From positions 22,488,630 through 22,552,629 of the forward strand of contig NC_063451.1 of NCBI RefSeq assembly GCF_020379485.1: 64,000 nucleotides of DNA, written 5' to 3'. Shown here piece by piece: positions 1 through 11,250 of this stretch (position 1 is the stretch's first letter; each line of letters opens with the position of its first letter). A program made the translations under genes and the position numbers. The stretch is from Brassica napus (lineage: Eukaryota > Streptophyta > Magnoliopsida > Brassicales > Brassicaceae). The notes beneath the pieces are model-generated. The model was not told the origin of the DNA and made no database searches. It was given only the letters and a program-made list of their open reading frames with translations.

Positions 1-565
1 CCTGTAGATTCCATGACCGTGATGTTCCATCGATAAGAGCATCCACTGTTAGTTCCGGGTAAAGATTGTGTTGATTTTTATTTGCTGGTCTCGGGCGAGT
101 GGATGGAAGCCAAGGGTCATTTCATACTGAGATAAATGATCATGTTCCCACCCTTTTAATTAGTCCTTTGCTAACAAGAGATCTAGCAGAGACAATACTA
201 CGCCAGTCATAAGATGACGAGTATGATCTAATGGGTTCCAGGGGTGAAGCATTCCTGAAATATCTCCCTTTGAAAACACGAGAAAAAAGTGTGTTAGGTT
301 TGTCCATTAATCTACAAAATTGTTTCCCAAGCATAACTGTATTAAAGTCTGTAAGATTTTTAAATCCCAAACCTCCATCATCCTTAGGACTACATAGTTT
401 GTCCCATGATTTCCAATGCATACCTCTCTTATTACCTCTTGGACTCCACCAGAATTGTGCCACAGCACTCACTAACTTCTTCATTACCGTTTTCGGGATT
501 CGAAAGCATGACATCACATTGTTTGGCAGAGCTGTAACCACAGATTTTATAAGTAGTTTTTTAAC
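1..565 (-). pseudogene. LINE (non-LTR retrotransposon) reverse-transcriptase 3' fragment
   Basis: Read on the minus strand, an open stretch from about 565 to 140 encodes the region after the reverse transcriptase of plant LINEs, including the blocks FWWSPRGNKRGMHWKSW and DDGGLGFKNL, which are typical of Arabidopsis/Brassica 'RNA-directed DNA polymerase-related' proteins. The same frame continues to the window edge with two TGA codons near 127-142, one where the family has Trp before NDPWLP; the reading resumes after them. The element is decayed and runs off the left edge. The open frame on the opposite strand at 231-632 is its antisense shadow. Family assignment is secure; the exact 5' limit of the fragment is not. 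Confidence 0.85.
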
Positions 566-1290
566 ATATAAAATGATATTTTCATCAAATATAGAGATAA
601 ATATAGCATTTTCTATTTTTTCTCACAAATAAAAAGTTTTATTATAAAAATATACATTGAAATAAATTTCACATAAATAATATTTTTATATATTCCAAAA
701 GAAAAATATAAAAGCGAGTTTAAAATGCTATCCAATATTAAATACTCCAACTTAGTTAAATAGGACATTATGCTTTGATTAAACATGTAATTATTTTTCT
801 GAAAAACATAATGTTTGAAAATTAAGAAAGAAATAATTTTATTGTTGAGCGTATCGCTTTAAAATGAATGAATAATAATAATAATACTTTCTCTCTTTCT
901 TTCTGGAAGAAGATATAGATTTTTTTCTGCTCTTCTATACTTTTCCTTGTCCCGATCGAGAAAAAGACAGAGACGCCTGTCCTAAAGAGAATTTTCAACC
1001 GACAACTTTGCAGATAATCAGGTTTTCGATCGATCCATAGAACTTTGATCTCTTGCTTGGTAATATGCATTTGTTAAAATTGAATCTTCCCAGCTCATTT
1101 CTCTCCTCTTCCACGATCTTTACCAGCTTTCTTCGATCTTTCAATTTTGACTTGTTTATGTTTCTTATAGATTCAATTCTAAAAAGAATCAATCTTTCTC
1201 TTGTTTTCCGCTGATGGGTAGCTCAATTGTGTGTTGATTCTTCAAAAGTCTCTGCCTTTATGGTCAATAGAATCTTGTTTTTCCATGTGG
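566..1290. other. AT-rich intergenic DNA and RIN2 upstream region
   Basis: No coding potential was recognised. The stretch is AT-rich. From about 880 it becomes CT-rich with TTC/CTT runs, as is common in plant 5' leaders. It probably holds the RIN2 promoter and first non-coding exon. A plausible leader-intron acceptor (TTGCAG) ends at 1296. Confidence 0.4.
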
Positions 1291-1296
1291 TTGCAG

Positions 1297-1465
1297 ATGG
1301 GCACCTCGTGCTAATTTTGATTAAATGAGATTCTGGGAGTTACTTTTGAGTGAGAAGGCTGTTGTTATAGTTCCTAATGGGGATAAGGTACTTGTCGGTC
1401 TCGGTGGCATCAACAGCTCTGAGCTTTGTGGGGCTTCAAGTCTGGACAGAGTTGTCTTTGGATAG
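1297..1465 (+). promoter_or_regulatory. Two upstream ORFs in the RIN2 leader
   Basis: Directly after a TTGCAG acceptor-like site, an ATG at 1297 opens a five-codon ORF ending with TAA at 1312-1314. A second ATG at 1325 opens a 46-codon ORF that overlaps the RIN2 start codon (1377) in another frame and ends with TAG at 1463-1465. If both lie in the mature leader, the overlapping one would be expected to lower translation of the main frame. That they are transcribed is an inference. Confidence 0.45.
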
Positions 1466-4400
1466 GCTTAGAGCTGATGGGCTGATTGCAAAGAACATTT
1501 CTTTAGGAGACTCCGAGCATGCCCTTGAGCTGCTTCTGGGATCTTACTTTACAATCGCCCTGTTGACCAATTTTGTGCTCAATGTGTATATTCTTCTGAT
1601 ACTCTCCCTCAAGGTAAGAGTTAAACATTGTTTACCACTTGTTGTCATTGCTGTTCGTTGCCATAGTAATGTGCACAGGCGTACTGATTGTTTAATTGTT
1701 TCTGGAAATGTCGCTTGACCATTTACAGACTCTATTTTTTGGAGATTTATATGGCGTTGAAACTAAAAAGTTGGTGGAGCGACTTGCCAATTACATCATT
1801 TACAAGGTAGTGCTGTTCTTACTTTCATTACTTAATATCTTAACTGCTACAGGGAAAAAAATGTATCAAATATACTTTTAATGCCAGAGTAATGAAAAGG
1901 AACATAATATGTTTTGAGGCTTAAGAGAAATCTTTACTTAGACAGATGATTCCTTTCATTTACTTGTGCACTTTGCATCTTTGTTTAGTGCTTCTGTAAT
2001 TTAATTCATATGCATATATAGGCGTGGGCGTTCGGGTACCCGTTGGTGTTCGGATCAGGTTTTCCGGGTTTTCGGGTTTACGCTCATAGGTCTCATACTA
2101 AAATTTTATTAATACGGGTCGGTTCGGATAATAACACTTCGGGTTCGGTTCAAAATTGTATTGCGTCTTAAAACCCATAAAATAATCATATATCGTACGG
2201 ATTCGGGTTATATCGGTTCGGTTCGGATATAACCGAAGTAAAATACAAAAAATTTGAAGCAAAACATAAAGAAAAACATCTAAATTAAATAAAAATTAAT
2301 CTATCACACATAAACTGATAAAATAACAATAAAATGTTAAATCAAGCATGAAAACAAACATTATTTGTAAACAATATGTATTGCCTTATAGAGAGTAGAC
2401 TTTTTATTTCAATGAGCAAATTATAAAATACTTATTTATAACTAATTGTGTACTTAAATTATTTATTAAAATTTTAATATTTATTATTATATATCATACT
2501 ACCACAAATATTGAATTTAATAATTGAAATACTTATATATATTTCAAAATATTTATATTAACTATTAATTTCAGATTTTTCGGGTTACCCGTTCGGGTTC
2601 GGATATTTTTTGTACCACCCTACATGACCCGTTCGGGTATTTTTACATTTCGGGTCGGGTTTTTCGGTTCGGGTTCGGTTCGGATTTCGGGTTCCGGATT
2701 TTATGCCCAGGCCTATGCATATATATACCTGTATGTGTTCTGGATGTCAATAGATTAAATCATAATTTAATCCTCCTTTCCTCCTAGGGTACATTTCTGC
2801 CGCTGGTGATTCCCCCAACAATATTTCAGGGTGTACTGTGGACAGTTTGGCTGACTGTTCTATGCACTTTAAAGGTATTGTTGACTTTTTGTAGGAACTA
2901 TTGGCGTTTGTGATTTATCATCCTTTTTAGGCACTCTCCTAATGTGAATCTTGTAATGTCATGTAGATGTTTCAAGCTTTGGCTAGAGACCGGCTTGAAC
3001 GATTGAATGCATCTCCTTCTTCTACACCTTGGACATACTTCCGTGTGTATTCAGTTCTGTTCTTGGTTCTCTCTGTTGATATGCTGTGGTATTTCCTAAA
3101 CTTTGTGGTATATTGTCAAATATTCAAATTGTTGCATTTTCTCTCTCTCTTTAAGAACTTAAACTAGAAAAGTCAAATTTACATTCTAGTTTCTCTCTAG
3201 ACTTCATATATAGTTAGTAATGTGTATAATCGAGTAGGTAATACGAATAGACCTTACATGGACAACGCTCTTCGTTAAAAGGATTTAATTTTCTTCTCAT
3301 TTGTTGCAGGATAAAGCTTTCCCTTATGACATACAATACAATTGGTTCTTCTGTGTATCTGTTGTTACTTTTTGAGCCATGCAGTATTGCTTTTGAGACC
3401 TTGCAGGTACGCAAGTAATAGCAATTGTCTTTTTTCGTCCTTCTTGATTGTTGTCCTTTTCTTTAGCCATGGTCAACAAAATATAGAGCTGATCTTGTTC
3501 TTCTGCAGGCTCTGTTGATTCATGGGTTTCAGTTGCTTGATATGTGGATCAATCACTTAGTAGTCAATAACTCAGACTGCCAAAGATCCAAGTTTATCGA
3601 TTCCATGACAGCAGGTCTTATATTTTCTTGTGTTAACAATGAATAATTTTTGGTCTATTCAAACTCCGTATCTCAACGTAAACTCTTACCCTTTGGGATA
3701 GGCTCACTGTTGGAATGGAAAGGCCTCCTCAACCGAAACCTTGGTTTCTTCCTGGACATGGCTACTTTGGTAATGGCACTATGTCATTATTTGCATATCT
3801 GGTGGCTCCATGGCCTTGCCTTTCATCTGGTGGATGCAGTTTTGTTTCTCAACATACGTGTAAGTTTGTTAATTTAATACTGGGCAGAGCATTCAATTAT
3901 TGTATTTTTGACCTGTTTTTTTTGTTTGGTTTTGCAGGCATTGCTTAGTGCGATTTTGAAACGAATGAAAGGATACATAAAACTGAGAATAGCTCTGGGT
4001 TCTCTCCATGCAGCCCTTCCTGATGCAACTTCTGAAGAGTTACGTGCATATGATGATGAATGTGCTATATGCCGGGTATGCTTGTGCTCTATAGAGCTAT
4101 TTTTTCATACACCTTTTCAATACCTCAAGCTCTTGTATACATTCTGAATGGCCAGGAACCTATGGCTAAGGCTAAAAGGCTTCACTGCAACCACCTTTTC
4201 CATCTTGGATGCCTGCGATCCTGGTAGATACCTACATCCTCGGATATTTATAACTGAAACTAATGATCCTGATGATGATGCTTTGATGGTGCTGGCAGGT
4301 TGGATCAAGGTCTAAATGATGTTTATTCTTGTCCTACATGTCGTAAGCCTCTTTTTGCTGGTAGAACTGAAAGTGAGGCTAACCCTCGCACAGTTGAAGT

Positions 4401-5158
4401 CTCAAGGGATGAGCAGCTAGCTCGTCAGCTTGAAAGACAAAACAGTCCTGCTCATCCACTAGCCACTGGCTTATTCCCTGCTGAGATGCCAAGTTCTGTT
4501 GAAACTGATCCTTCCAGGTCCAGTTCATTCTTCTTCCCTGATTCACTTATTAACTAAATCCTGTGAATCTTTCATGGTGGTGCTGAATTGTATAAGTTCT
4601 CACACTTTACTTTCACAAAATAGGAATTTAGGATTGGATCCAAGCTGGCTGCAGACATGGTCAGACCAGGGCATTGATGTCGCTGGTCCCTCTACTACAG
4701 CTTCTAGGTCCGTTGGACTGGGGAGGGTTCAGATGATGATGAGGCATCTTGCATCTGTTGGGGAAAGCTATGCTCACACTGCACTTGACGATGCTGCTTG
4801 GAGTCTATGGCCGATGAACCCTTCACAAGCTTCCACTTCTACTACTACAACCATACCTCCAGGTGCTGGTGGAAGGACAGGTGGTCTGCATCTAAGAACT
4901 GTATCAAATGTGACAAATGAAAGCTTGGCAAGTATACTAGCTATGGCTGAGACAGTGAGGGAAGTCATGCCACATGTGCCTGATGAAATTATTTTCCAGG
5001 TAAAATTTTAAGTGCATGTTGGATAGTCTCTGTAACCTTTGACAGGAAGTGCATATGTAGTTGATACTAGAACATGTTGCGCTTTCTTTTTTTTTTTGCA
5101 GGACCTGCAGAGAACAAACTCTGTTGCTGTTACAGTGAATAATCTTCTCCATATGTGA
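1377..5158 (+). CDS. RIN2: RIN2/RIN3-type E3 ubiquitin ligase (RING-H2 plus CUE, multi-pass membrane protein)
   Basis: Twelve exons join in frame: 1377-1613, 1729-1806, 2788-2874, 2967-3088, 3310-3406, 3509-3614, 3702-3859, 3938-4075, 4156-4223, 4299-4517, 4624-4999, 5102-5158. They give 580 residues, close to Arabidopsis RIN2. The first ~330 residues hold several hydrophobic membrane segments. A RING-H2 finger follows at about 336-380 (CAIC, LHCNHLFHLGC, CPTC, split by two introns). A CUE-like ubiquitin-binding segment is at the C-terminus. The family is the plant counterpart of mammalian AMFR/gp78. In Arabidopsis, RIN2 and RIN3 are plasma-membrane ligases that interact with the immune receptor RPM1 and promote its hypersensitive response. 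RIN2 is preferred over RIN3 because the neighbouring dioxygenases and SHB1 match the RIN2 locus. All splice sites are GT-AG and no lesion was seen. Confidence 0.92.
2019..2715. mobile_element. hAT-type MITE in RIN2 intron 2
   Basis: The ends are imperfect inverted repeats (TAGGCGTGGGC on the left; the complement of the right end reads TAGGCCTGGGC). They are flanked by an exact 8-bp direct repeat TGCATATA at 2011-2018 and 2716-2723, as expected for the hAT superfamily. The interior has GGTTCGGGT-like repeats near both ends and an AT-rich middle. There is no coding capacity, so it is non-autonomous. It lies between exons 2 and 3 and leaves both splice sites intact. Confidence 0.8.
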
Positions 5159-5540
5159 TGATAGTTTGTGTAAAAAATACTGAGAACTTTCTGCACTTTC
5201 ATTTCAACCTTTAGGTATAGATTAGTTGATTCGGGACATATCCCTGTCCTTGAGTTTATACACCACCCAACATTGTGCATCACTCTTTACTATAGAGAAG
5301 AAGAGGCTATGTTCCTCTGGAGATATCTTGTCACAGTCTCGAGGGAGAGTGACCACTCTATGCAGCTACCTCTCTTATGTAAGAATGTGTAATTTACAAT
5401 AAAAACAAGTTAAATTAAAGAATCTACGGTTATTGATCCAATAGCCTGTTATGTAATAGTATATCATCAAATGTGTAAACTCAGTTTTTTTTTCTCTAAA
5501 CTTGAATATATCCTCCTACTTCCTGTATAGTCGCTTTGAT
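5159..5540 (+). other. RIN2 3' UTR and downstream spacer
   Basis: Non-coding. AATAAA-like strings occur around 5398-5404 (CAATAAAAAC), about 240 bp past the stop codon, and could serve as a polyadenylation signal. Nothing else was recognised. Confidence 0.4.
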
Positions 5541-5960
5541 ACGGTCGGCCATGTCCATGTGCTAAGTCCAGAGACCATGTGCTAAGTCCAGAGACCTTAT
5601 CCTCAGACTTTTAAGAGCATGATCAATGAAAATTTTTAAGGTGGAGTTTTTAGCGGAATATAAGAAACTATCTCTTAATTTTTAACTAAAAATGCTTTTT
5701 AATATTTTTTAGTTAAAATTTAAGAGTTAGTTTCTTATATTCCGCCAAGAACCCCACCTTAAGAACCCTCGTTAATCATGCTCTCATCACGCATTGAACT
5801 AAAGTATAAAACGTTGAAAAGTAGCCATTATATCTTGCTCTGCAGCCTAAAATAAACGTGTAGATGTCTATCTTTTTCTTACCTAAACACACTCGTAACG
5901 TGGGCCAGTATTGTCAATCCAAAGAGATTAAAGAACTATACTGTTATGAGTTTCATAATT
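5540..5960. repeat. Promoter-proximal duplication, copy A
   Basis: This stretch is similar to 6605-6855. Shared blocks include CATGTCCATGT, GTCCAGAGACCTTATCC, AAACGTTGAAAA, CTCGTAACGTGGGCCAGTAT and the AAAGA..ATTAAAGAA tail. Copy A is interrupted by a foldback MITE (5615-5783) and has its own short internal duplication of CATGTGCTAAGTCCAGAGAC. Copy B lies just upstream of dioxygenase 1, so this is a duplicated and drifting promoter segment. Confidence 0.7.
5615..5783. mobile_element. Foldback MITE
   Basis: About 169 bp begins GAGCATGAT and ends ATCATGCTC. The two halves are extended inverted repeats (TTAAGGTGGAGTTTTTAGCGG against the complement of CCGCCAAGAACCCCACCTTAA, and AATATAAGAAACTA against TAGTTTCTTATATT). 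The transcript would form one long hairpin. No coding capacity. Superfamily not determined because the target duplication is unclear. Confidence 0.75.
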
Positions 5961-6604
5961 TCTGATTACGTTGCGTAGGGTATACATATATGCATTTTTT
6001 TTTTTTTTTTGTAAATCACTTGTTTAAGTTTTCAGAAACCCCATGGAGCATGCGTTGGAATCCAGATAACGAATCGTTGAATTATAAGGATTACGGTCGT
6101 CAGGCCCGGGTTTGAACCCATACATGTGATACATTAGTATGGGGCCTATTATTTATTTAAACATTTTAGGGCCTAATTATTCAATGTTGTTATTTGTTAA
6201 CATATCAAATATGTTATGTGTTAATGTGTTCGATAAGTTAATAAGGTGATGGGCCATCTCTAAATAAAAGACAACTAAGTTTTATATAACCTTTCGTATT
6301 ATTTAATATGAGTGGATTAAAAAGAATATAATAATTTAACATAATTGTCTTCAATGTTATCGATTAAAAGAGATAGATCAAAGATCAAAGCATTTGATTA
6401 TGAAAGTTTGATAGATGATTTTGTAGGAAAAAATGTAAAAAACCAATATTTAAGAATTGATAAAAAAAATTACTAGTTTTAAAGATAGTGTAATTTTTAA
6501 TTATAAATTTGACTTTTTTTATCGACAATTTTTTTATGTATTATCTAAATGCCTTATTTTTATATTTAAAAATTTCGTATTGACCATGAATATCTACTGG
6601 CAAC
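5961..6604. other. Intergenic spacer with possible decayed SINE box
   Basis: AT-rich DNA separating the two promoter copies. A T-run at about 5998-6010 and the string GGGTTTGAACCC near 6109-6120, which resembles a tRNA B box, hint at an old tRNA-derived insertion. No convincing A box was found, so this remains a weak suggestion. Confidence 0.3.
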
Positions 6605-6855
6605 TGACGGTCGTACATGTCCATGTACTAGTCCAGAGACCTTATCCCAAGACTTTTCAAGCCTCCCATATATTGTACTTAATGTTACAAAACGTTGAAA
6701 AAGTAGCCATAACTTGCTTTGCAAACCAAGAATATTCTTAGATGACACCAAGTAAACGTCTAGATGTACATCTCTTTCTTATGTAAGCACACTCGTAACG
6801 TGGGCCAGTATTTTTCAATTCAAAGATTATTAAAGAATTATACAACTGTTTTGTA
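6605..6855. repeat. Promoter-proximal duplication, copy B
   Basis: The second copy of the segment described at 5540-5960, here without the foldback MITE. It contains CTCGTAACGTGGGCC (a TGGGCC-like element) about 190 bp upstream of the dioxygenase 1 start codon. Confidence 0.7.
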
Positions 6856-6872
6856 TTTCTTGCATCTAAAAT

Positions 6873-6884
6873 CATATATAAATA
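6873..6884 (+). promoter_or_regulatory. Probable TATA box of dioxygenase 1
   Basis: CATATATAAATA lies about 105 bp upstream of the ATG at 6987. This spacing fits a transcription start near 6910 and a short leader. Confidence 0.55.
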
Positions 6885-6986
6885 CTTGTAGACCTTTGTA
6901 GCTAGTTACCAATCACCATCACAGTCTCCCATCAATCATTGGATTTGGCATTGTTAGCATTTTCTTTCTTGCAGGAAGAAGCAGCC

Positions 6987-8304
6987 ATGGAAGCCAATGG
7001 AGCAAGTAAGCATCATAGCTCTATTATAGTCCCATCTGTTCAAGAGATGGTGAAGGAGAAGCTGATCAAGAAGGTTCCTCAGAGGTATGTACGGTCTGAT
7101 CTAGACAAAGCTGAGATTGCCTGTGACTCTGGTCTAAAAGCTGAGATCCCAGTCATTGACATGAGCCGCTTGTGTTCTTCAACCACCATGGATTCTGAGA
7201 TTGAAAAACTCGACTTGGCTTGCAAAGAATGGGGATTTTTCCAGGTAAGTTTCAAAAGTCGAAGCTTAACTATCTTAAAACTCATTCTTTACTAAACAAT
7301 TCCACTTCTTTTCTTATCTCCAGCTTGTAAACCATGGAGTGGACTCAGGCTTCCTGGACAAATTCAAATCTGAGATTCAAAATTTCTTCAACCTTCCCAT
7401 GGAAGAGAAGAAGAAGCTGTGGCAAAAGCCTGGAGACATGGAAGGGTTTGGACAGGCTTTTGTGGTTTCAGAAGAGCAGAAACTCGATTGGGCAGACATG
7501 TTCCATCTCACAGTGCAACCTGCTAGGTTACGCAAGCCTCACGTGTTCCCCAAGATACCTCTTCCCCTTAGGTTTGCTTCAAAACCATTCTTACTTGCTC
7601 CACAAGTCTTTCTCTGTTTTTAAAACTATGTTCTTTTTCTTCAGAGATACACTAGAGACGTATTCGGCTGAACTGAAAAGCATAGCTAAGATCTTGTTTG
7701 CTAAAATGGCGGTGGCATTGAAGATCAACCCTGAGGAGATGGAGAAGTTGTTTGATGATGATCTAGGACAGATAATGAGGATGAATTACTACCCTCCTTG
7801 TCCTGAGCCCGACCAGGTTATTGGTCTGACTCCACATTCAGATTCTACAGGAGTCACCATCCTTTTGCAGGTTAATGAAGTGGAAGGTCTCCAAATCAAG
7901 AAGAATGGCAAGTGGGTCTCGGTCAAACCTCTCCCAAATGCTTTCGTTGTCAATGTTGGAGACATGATAGAGGTAAGTTTTGTGGACTAGAGAGAGAGAG
8001 AGAGAACAAATGATATATACAACGTTTGTAATTTGTAAATGGTTTTGGTTTGTCTATGTAGATTGTTACAAATGGGACGTACCGAAGTATAGAGCATCGT
8101 GGGGTAGTGAACTCAGAGAAGGAGAGGATTTCTATAGGGGCGTTTCACAATATAGGAACTGGTAAAGAAGTTGGTCCGCTGAGAAGTCTCGTGGAGAGGC
8201 ATAAGGCTTCATTTTTCAGAAGCATGACCACTGATGAGTACTTCAAAGGCTTGTTCTCACGTGAGCTCGGTGGAAAAGCTTACCTTGATGTTATGAGAAT
8301 CTAA
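6987..8304 (+). CDS. SRG1-like 2-oxoglutarate/Fe(II)-dependent dioxygenase, tandem copy 1
   Basis: Four exons (6987-7244, 7324-7571, 7645-7972, 8062-8304) join to 358 residues, the usual size of this family. An N-terminal DIOX_N region ([29 protein letters not shown]) precedes the catalytic double-stranded beta-helix. The iron ligands are visible as H and D of TPHSDSTG and the distal H of SIEHRGVV. The 2-oxoglutarate-binding Arg/Ser pair is in ERIS. Closest by memory to Arabidopsis At4g25300/At4g25310 and SRG1. Substrate unknown: the family oxidises small molecules in hormone and specialised metabolism. The ATG at 6987 is chosen because the protein then starts like its tandem paralogue (MEA.G...[13 protein letters not shown]). 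All introns are short (73-89 bp), unlike copy 2. Confidence 0.93.
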
Positions 8305-8445
8305 AAGACCCATTGCCTTGTGACCTAAGAAAACTCTTATCTTCTACCACCGTTCTTGCATGTGGTACTATATATAGATTAGTATATTTTATCTTCTCTT
8401 GTTTCATGCAGAGGATTAATAAGAATGTCCTCTTTTCATTAAGCC

Positions 8446-9065
8446 AGCCGTAATTCGCTACATACGTCGTTACGGCTGATTTATATCTACATGTCGGCTG
8501 AATAAACAAACGCGGCTGAGTTAAGAGGAAAAGGCTGACTTAAGAACATAAGTCAGCCGGACGGTACGGCTGAATTACAAAAATATGGCTGATTTATGAG
8601 ATAAAGGCTGACTTACAGACAAAGGTTACGGCTGACTTATACATCGGCGGTTTGTTTTCTGGAAAATTTGGCTGAGTTGTAACTAAGAGACGGCTGAGTT
8701 ATGTTTCCCCGGCTGAGTTAATGAATATCGACTGGCTGAGTTATATAATTTACGGCTGACAAATGTGATGTTGTTACGGCTGAGTTTATGATTAGTCGGC
8801 CGTAATAGGACAGATTAACAGTAAACTCAGCTCGGTTACGGCTGACTTATTAGCGAAAGATTAATTACTAGAATATCATTCGTTTGACGGCTGATCTATG
8901 TGACGATACAGCTGATTTATCGTTTTTCATCCTAATTACGGCTGATTAAGGATCAAAAGATTAATTACTGAAATATTTCCATGGTTCGGCTGACTTACAT
9001 TGTAAATGAGAGCTGATTTACGGAGGCTGAGTTATATATTTGTTTGTCGGCTGATTAACCAATTT
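8446..9065. repeat. Dense cluster of the ACGGCTGAGTTA motif
   Basis: By eye, more than 20 copies of GGCTGA (usually TACGGCTGA followed by GTTA, CTTA or TTTA) occur in about 620 bp, roughly one per 27-30 bp. Most are on the plus strand and a few on the minus strand (CAGCCGTAAT). The DNA between copies is not repetitive, so this is not a simple tandem repeat. It looks like an array of short sites kept by selection or continually regenerated. Confidence 0.85.
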
Positions 9066-9224
9066 TCCATGTCATCCGCCATGTCATCAACTCGGTGCCA
9101 TGTCATTGCTAACGAACTACTTTACAACTACGTTTGTCTGTCTGTTCATTTTTTTTCTTCATCTTCTTTATCTATCTATATATCTATCTTCTTCATCTTA
9201 TTCTTCATCTTTCTCCGAGATCTT

Positions 9225-9500
9225 ATGGATCCGGTAATTATTGTTTATGGTAACTGGATTAAGAAAAACATATATGTATTCAACGCCAACATTAGAGAGT
9301 GTAGAGTTCTGCATTTAAATGAGAAAACAAAACATGAAGAATTCGCAAAGTCTGTACTCGATGATTACAGATTTAATGAATTGAGAACAACAGATTGAAT
9401 TCGCAACAACATATATGTATTCAACGAACGACACTCCACCAGTTTACGGAGAACAAGGATGACGAAATGAATCGGAATGACAGAGCAAGAGAGACGATGA
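9225..9500 (+). pseudogene. Truncated duplicate of the MULE transposase N-terminus
   Basis: The ATG at 9225 opens a frame (MDPVIIVYGNWIKKN...) nearly identical to the start of the full transposase at 11251. It stops at 9396-9398. The next ~100 bp match interrupted pieces of the transposase (CGACACTCCACCAGTTTACG, then CAGAGCAAGAGAGA), so the internal coding part has been deleted. This is the remnant of a duplicated transposase-plus-F-box module. Confidence 0.8.
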
Positions 9501-10120
9501 AAAGAATTGGGTTTTAATGTTTTGTATTACGGCTGGGTTTTGGGTTTTAATGTTTTACATTACGACTGAGTTATATAAACATGTTACGATTATATTGGGT
9601 TTTCTTGATTAGTATAACGGCTGAGGTATGGATTTTAATGTTTTCGTATTACGACTGAGTTATCGTTAATTTCTGCCTTATTTAACTTTTTAAACTCCTC
9701 GTGATTATCGTCTCCATGTTATAAATGGCTTCGATATTAGTTTTGAGCCGTCAAATCAAGAAAGACGAAACGTCCCATTATTATAAGGCGTTTAATATTA
9801 TAAAAAAGGATTACCATGAATGTTAAATCAATTTTTAAATACTAAAGTATCGTCTCGATGTTATAAAAGCCTCGATATTAGTTCTGAGCCGTATTTTCCA
9901 CACTCAGCCGTCCCAAAGTATCAATCCTAAATCTCGATGGGCCATGATAAAACCCAAAATATTAACGGCTGAGTTATGTTAATATTAATGGCTGAGTTAT
10001 ATTATGAGTTAAATAATAAAGTATTACCGTCTCGATCTCTACGAAGGCGTCGATGTTATATTAACCAACATGGATGAGTTATGTCAAATATTATTGCTTA
10101 GTTATATGAACGTTACATTA
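9501..10120. repeat. Motif-bearing spacer inside the MULE
   Basis: No gene recognised. Contains scattered GGCTGAGTTA-like motifs (about 9530-9660 and 9905-10010) and several copies of a GTCTCGAT.TTATAA.GCCTCGAT.TTAG string also found near 15400-15460 and 16460. Confidence 0.5.
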
Positions 10121-10811
10121 ATGGATTATTTCCCGATACTTGAATTGACTGAAGAGATTCAGGCGTTAGTGGTTGAACGTGTGGCCGGTAACTCCTTCAC
10201 ATATCTCTATGGCCTAAGAGCATCGTGCAAGACGATGAAGGCGTTAGCAGAGCGGAGCAGGGTAAACCATTTTTACGATGTGTTATCCGTTCCCAGGAGA
10301 CTCAATATGCCTCCTGAGTTGTTTAAAACTTGCTACGCAGAGAGAAATCCAAGCACACTTTATATGAAGGGTGTACAGTTTTTCTTCACATTTAACCTTC
10401 AGGAAGAAGGACTTGCTTTCATGAAGCTTGCAGCGGATGAAGGATATGAGGCTGCTGTGTATACATACGCAATGACTAGAAAAATATTTTAGGGGTGATG
10501 AGGAGTATTTTGCTCGTTTTACGAGGGAATCAGTTGTCAGGATCGGGAAACTAGTTCGATCTCTAAAATGGGCATGGGGTTTGTCGCACAGTGACGAGTT
10601 TTTGGCAAAGAGGGACGAGTTCATTTCAACCGTTGTTCCTTCGTTCTATAGTTGCCAATGTGTTCTTGTTATGGAGCGAGATTGGGTCTTGTGGTACATT
10701 GAAAACAGTAAGGGTGACAAAATGTGTAACCGCTGTTTCTGGATCAAAGAGTTGGGGCTCTTCTTCCGTGAGTTTGAACCGATGAGCGTGATTATAGACA
10801 CAAGGAAGTAG
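10121..10811 (+). pseudogene. F-box-like protein (At2g35280-type), copy 1, frameshifted
   Basis: From the ATG at 10121 (MDYFPILELTEEIQ) the product follows the small plant F-box-like family with EIQALVVERVA, CKTMKALAERSRV.HFYDVLSV and a C-terminal CNRCFWIKE region. The frame breaks at about 10485-10495: the first part ends at a TAG, while the homologous remainder (from EEYFARFTRES to the stop at 10811) is in another frame. Copy 2 at 14431 is unbroken in that region. Family recognition is from memory. Such genes are often carried by Brassicaceae transposons. Confidence 0.75.
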
Positions 10812-11250
10812 TGAAGATGTATTCTATCAGAATCTTTTCTCTTTTTATGTTCTTTACTGTGACATTATTACGGCTGGTTTATATTTTACATTATGGTTGG
10901 GTTGTTGTCTTTTAATTACGACTGATTTTTGTAAAAAAGGTTCTCTTCAATTACGGCTGAGTTTTAATTTCATAATGACTGAGATATTTTGTTGGAGTGT
11001 TATTAAATACGACATGGCTGGGTTAATTAAATACGTGATAGCCGAGTTATTGTTACTTAAAGGCTGAGGTAATGTTAACTTTTTGGCTAAGTTTTGTAAA
11101 AATATCCAAGATACAGACTCGGAATCCACCATGTCAACAAAATCCTTGCCATGTCATCACTAACAAATGAAATTTATAACTTGCTTTATGAGACTGTTCA
11201 TGTTCTTCTTCATCTTAGTTATCTATCGTCTTCATCTTTCTCATTTGGTT
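10812..11250. repeat. Motif-bearing spacer inside the MULE
   Basis: No gene seen. At least six motif variants lie between about 10870 and 11095 (ACGGCTGGTTTA, ACGGCTGAGTTT, ATGGCTGGGTTA, AGGCTGAGGTA). A CATGTCATCACTAACAAATGA string upstream of the transposase start resembles the one at about 9090. Confidence 0.6.

Noticed and set aside
231..632. 133-codon plus-strand frame
   Set aside because: Antisense of the LINE fragment; no domain of its own.
6105..6122. tRNA gene suggested by a GGGTTTGAACCC T-arm-like string
   Set aside because: No acceptor stem or A box at the proper distance; at most a decayed SINE.
8446..9065. CRISPR-like array of short repeats
   Set aside because: Repeat copies are degenerate, irregularly spaced, on both strands and inside a plant transposon; spacers are not uniform and no Cas genes are present.
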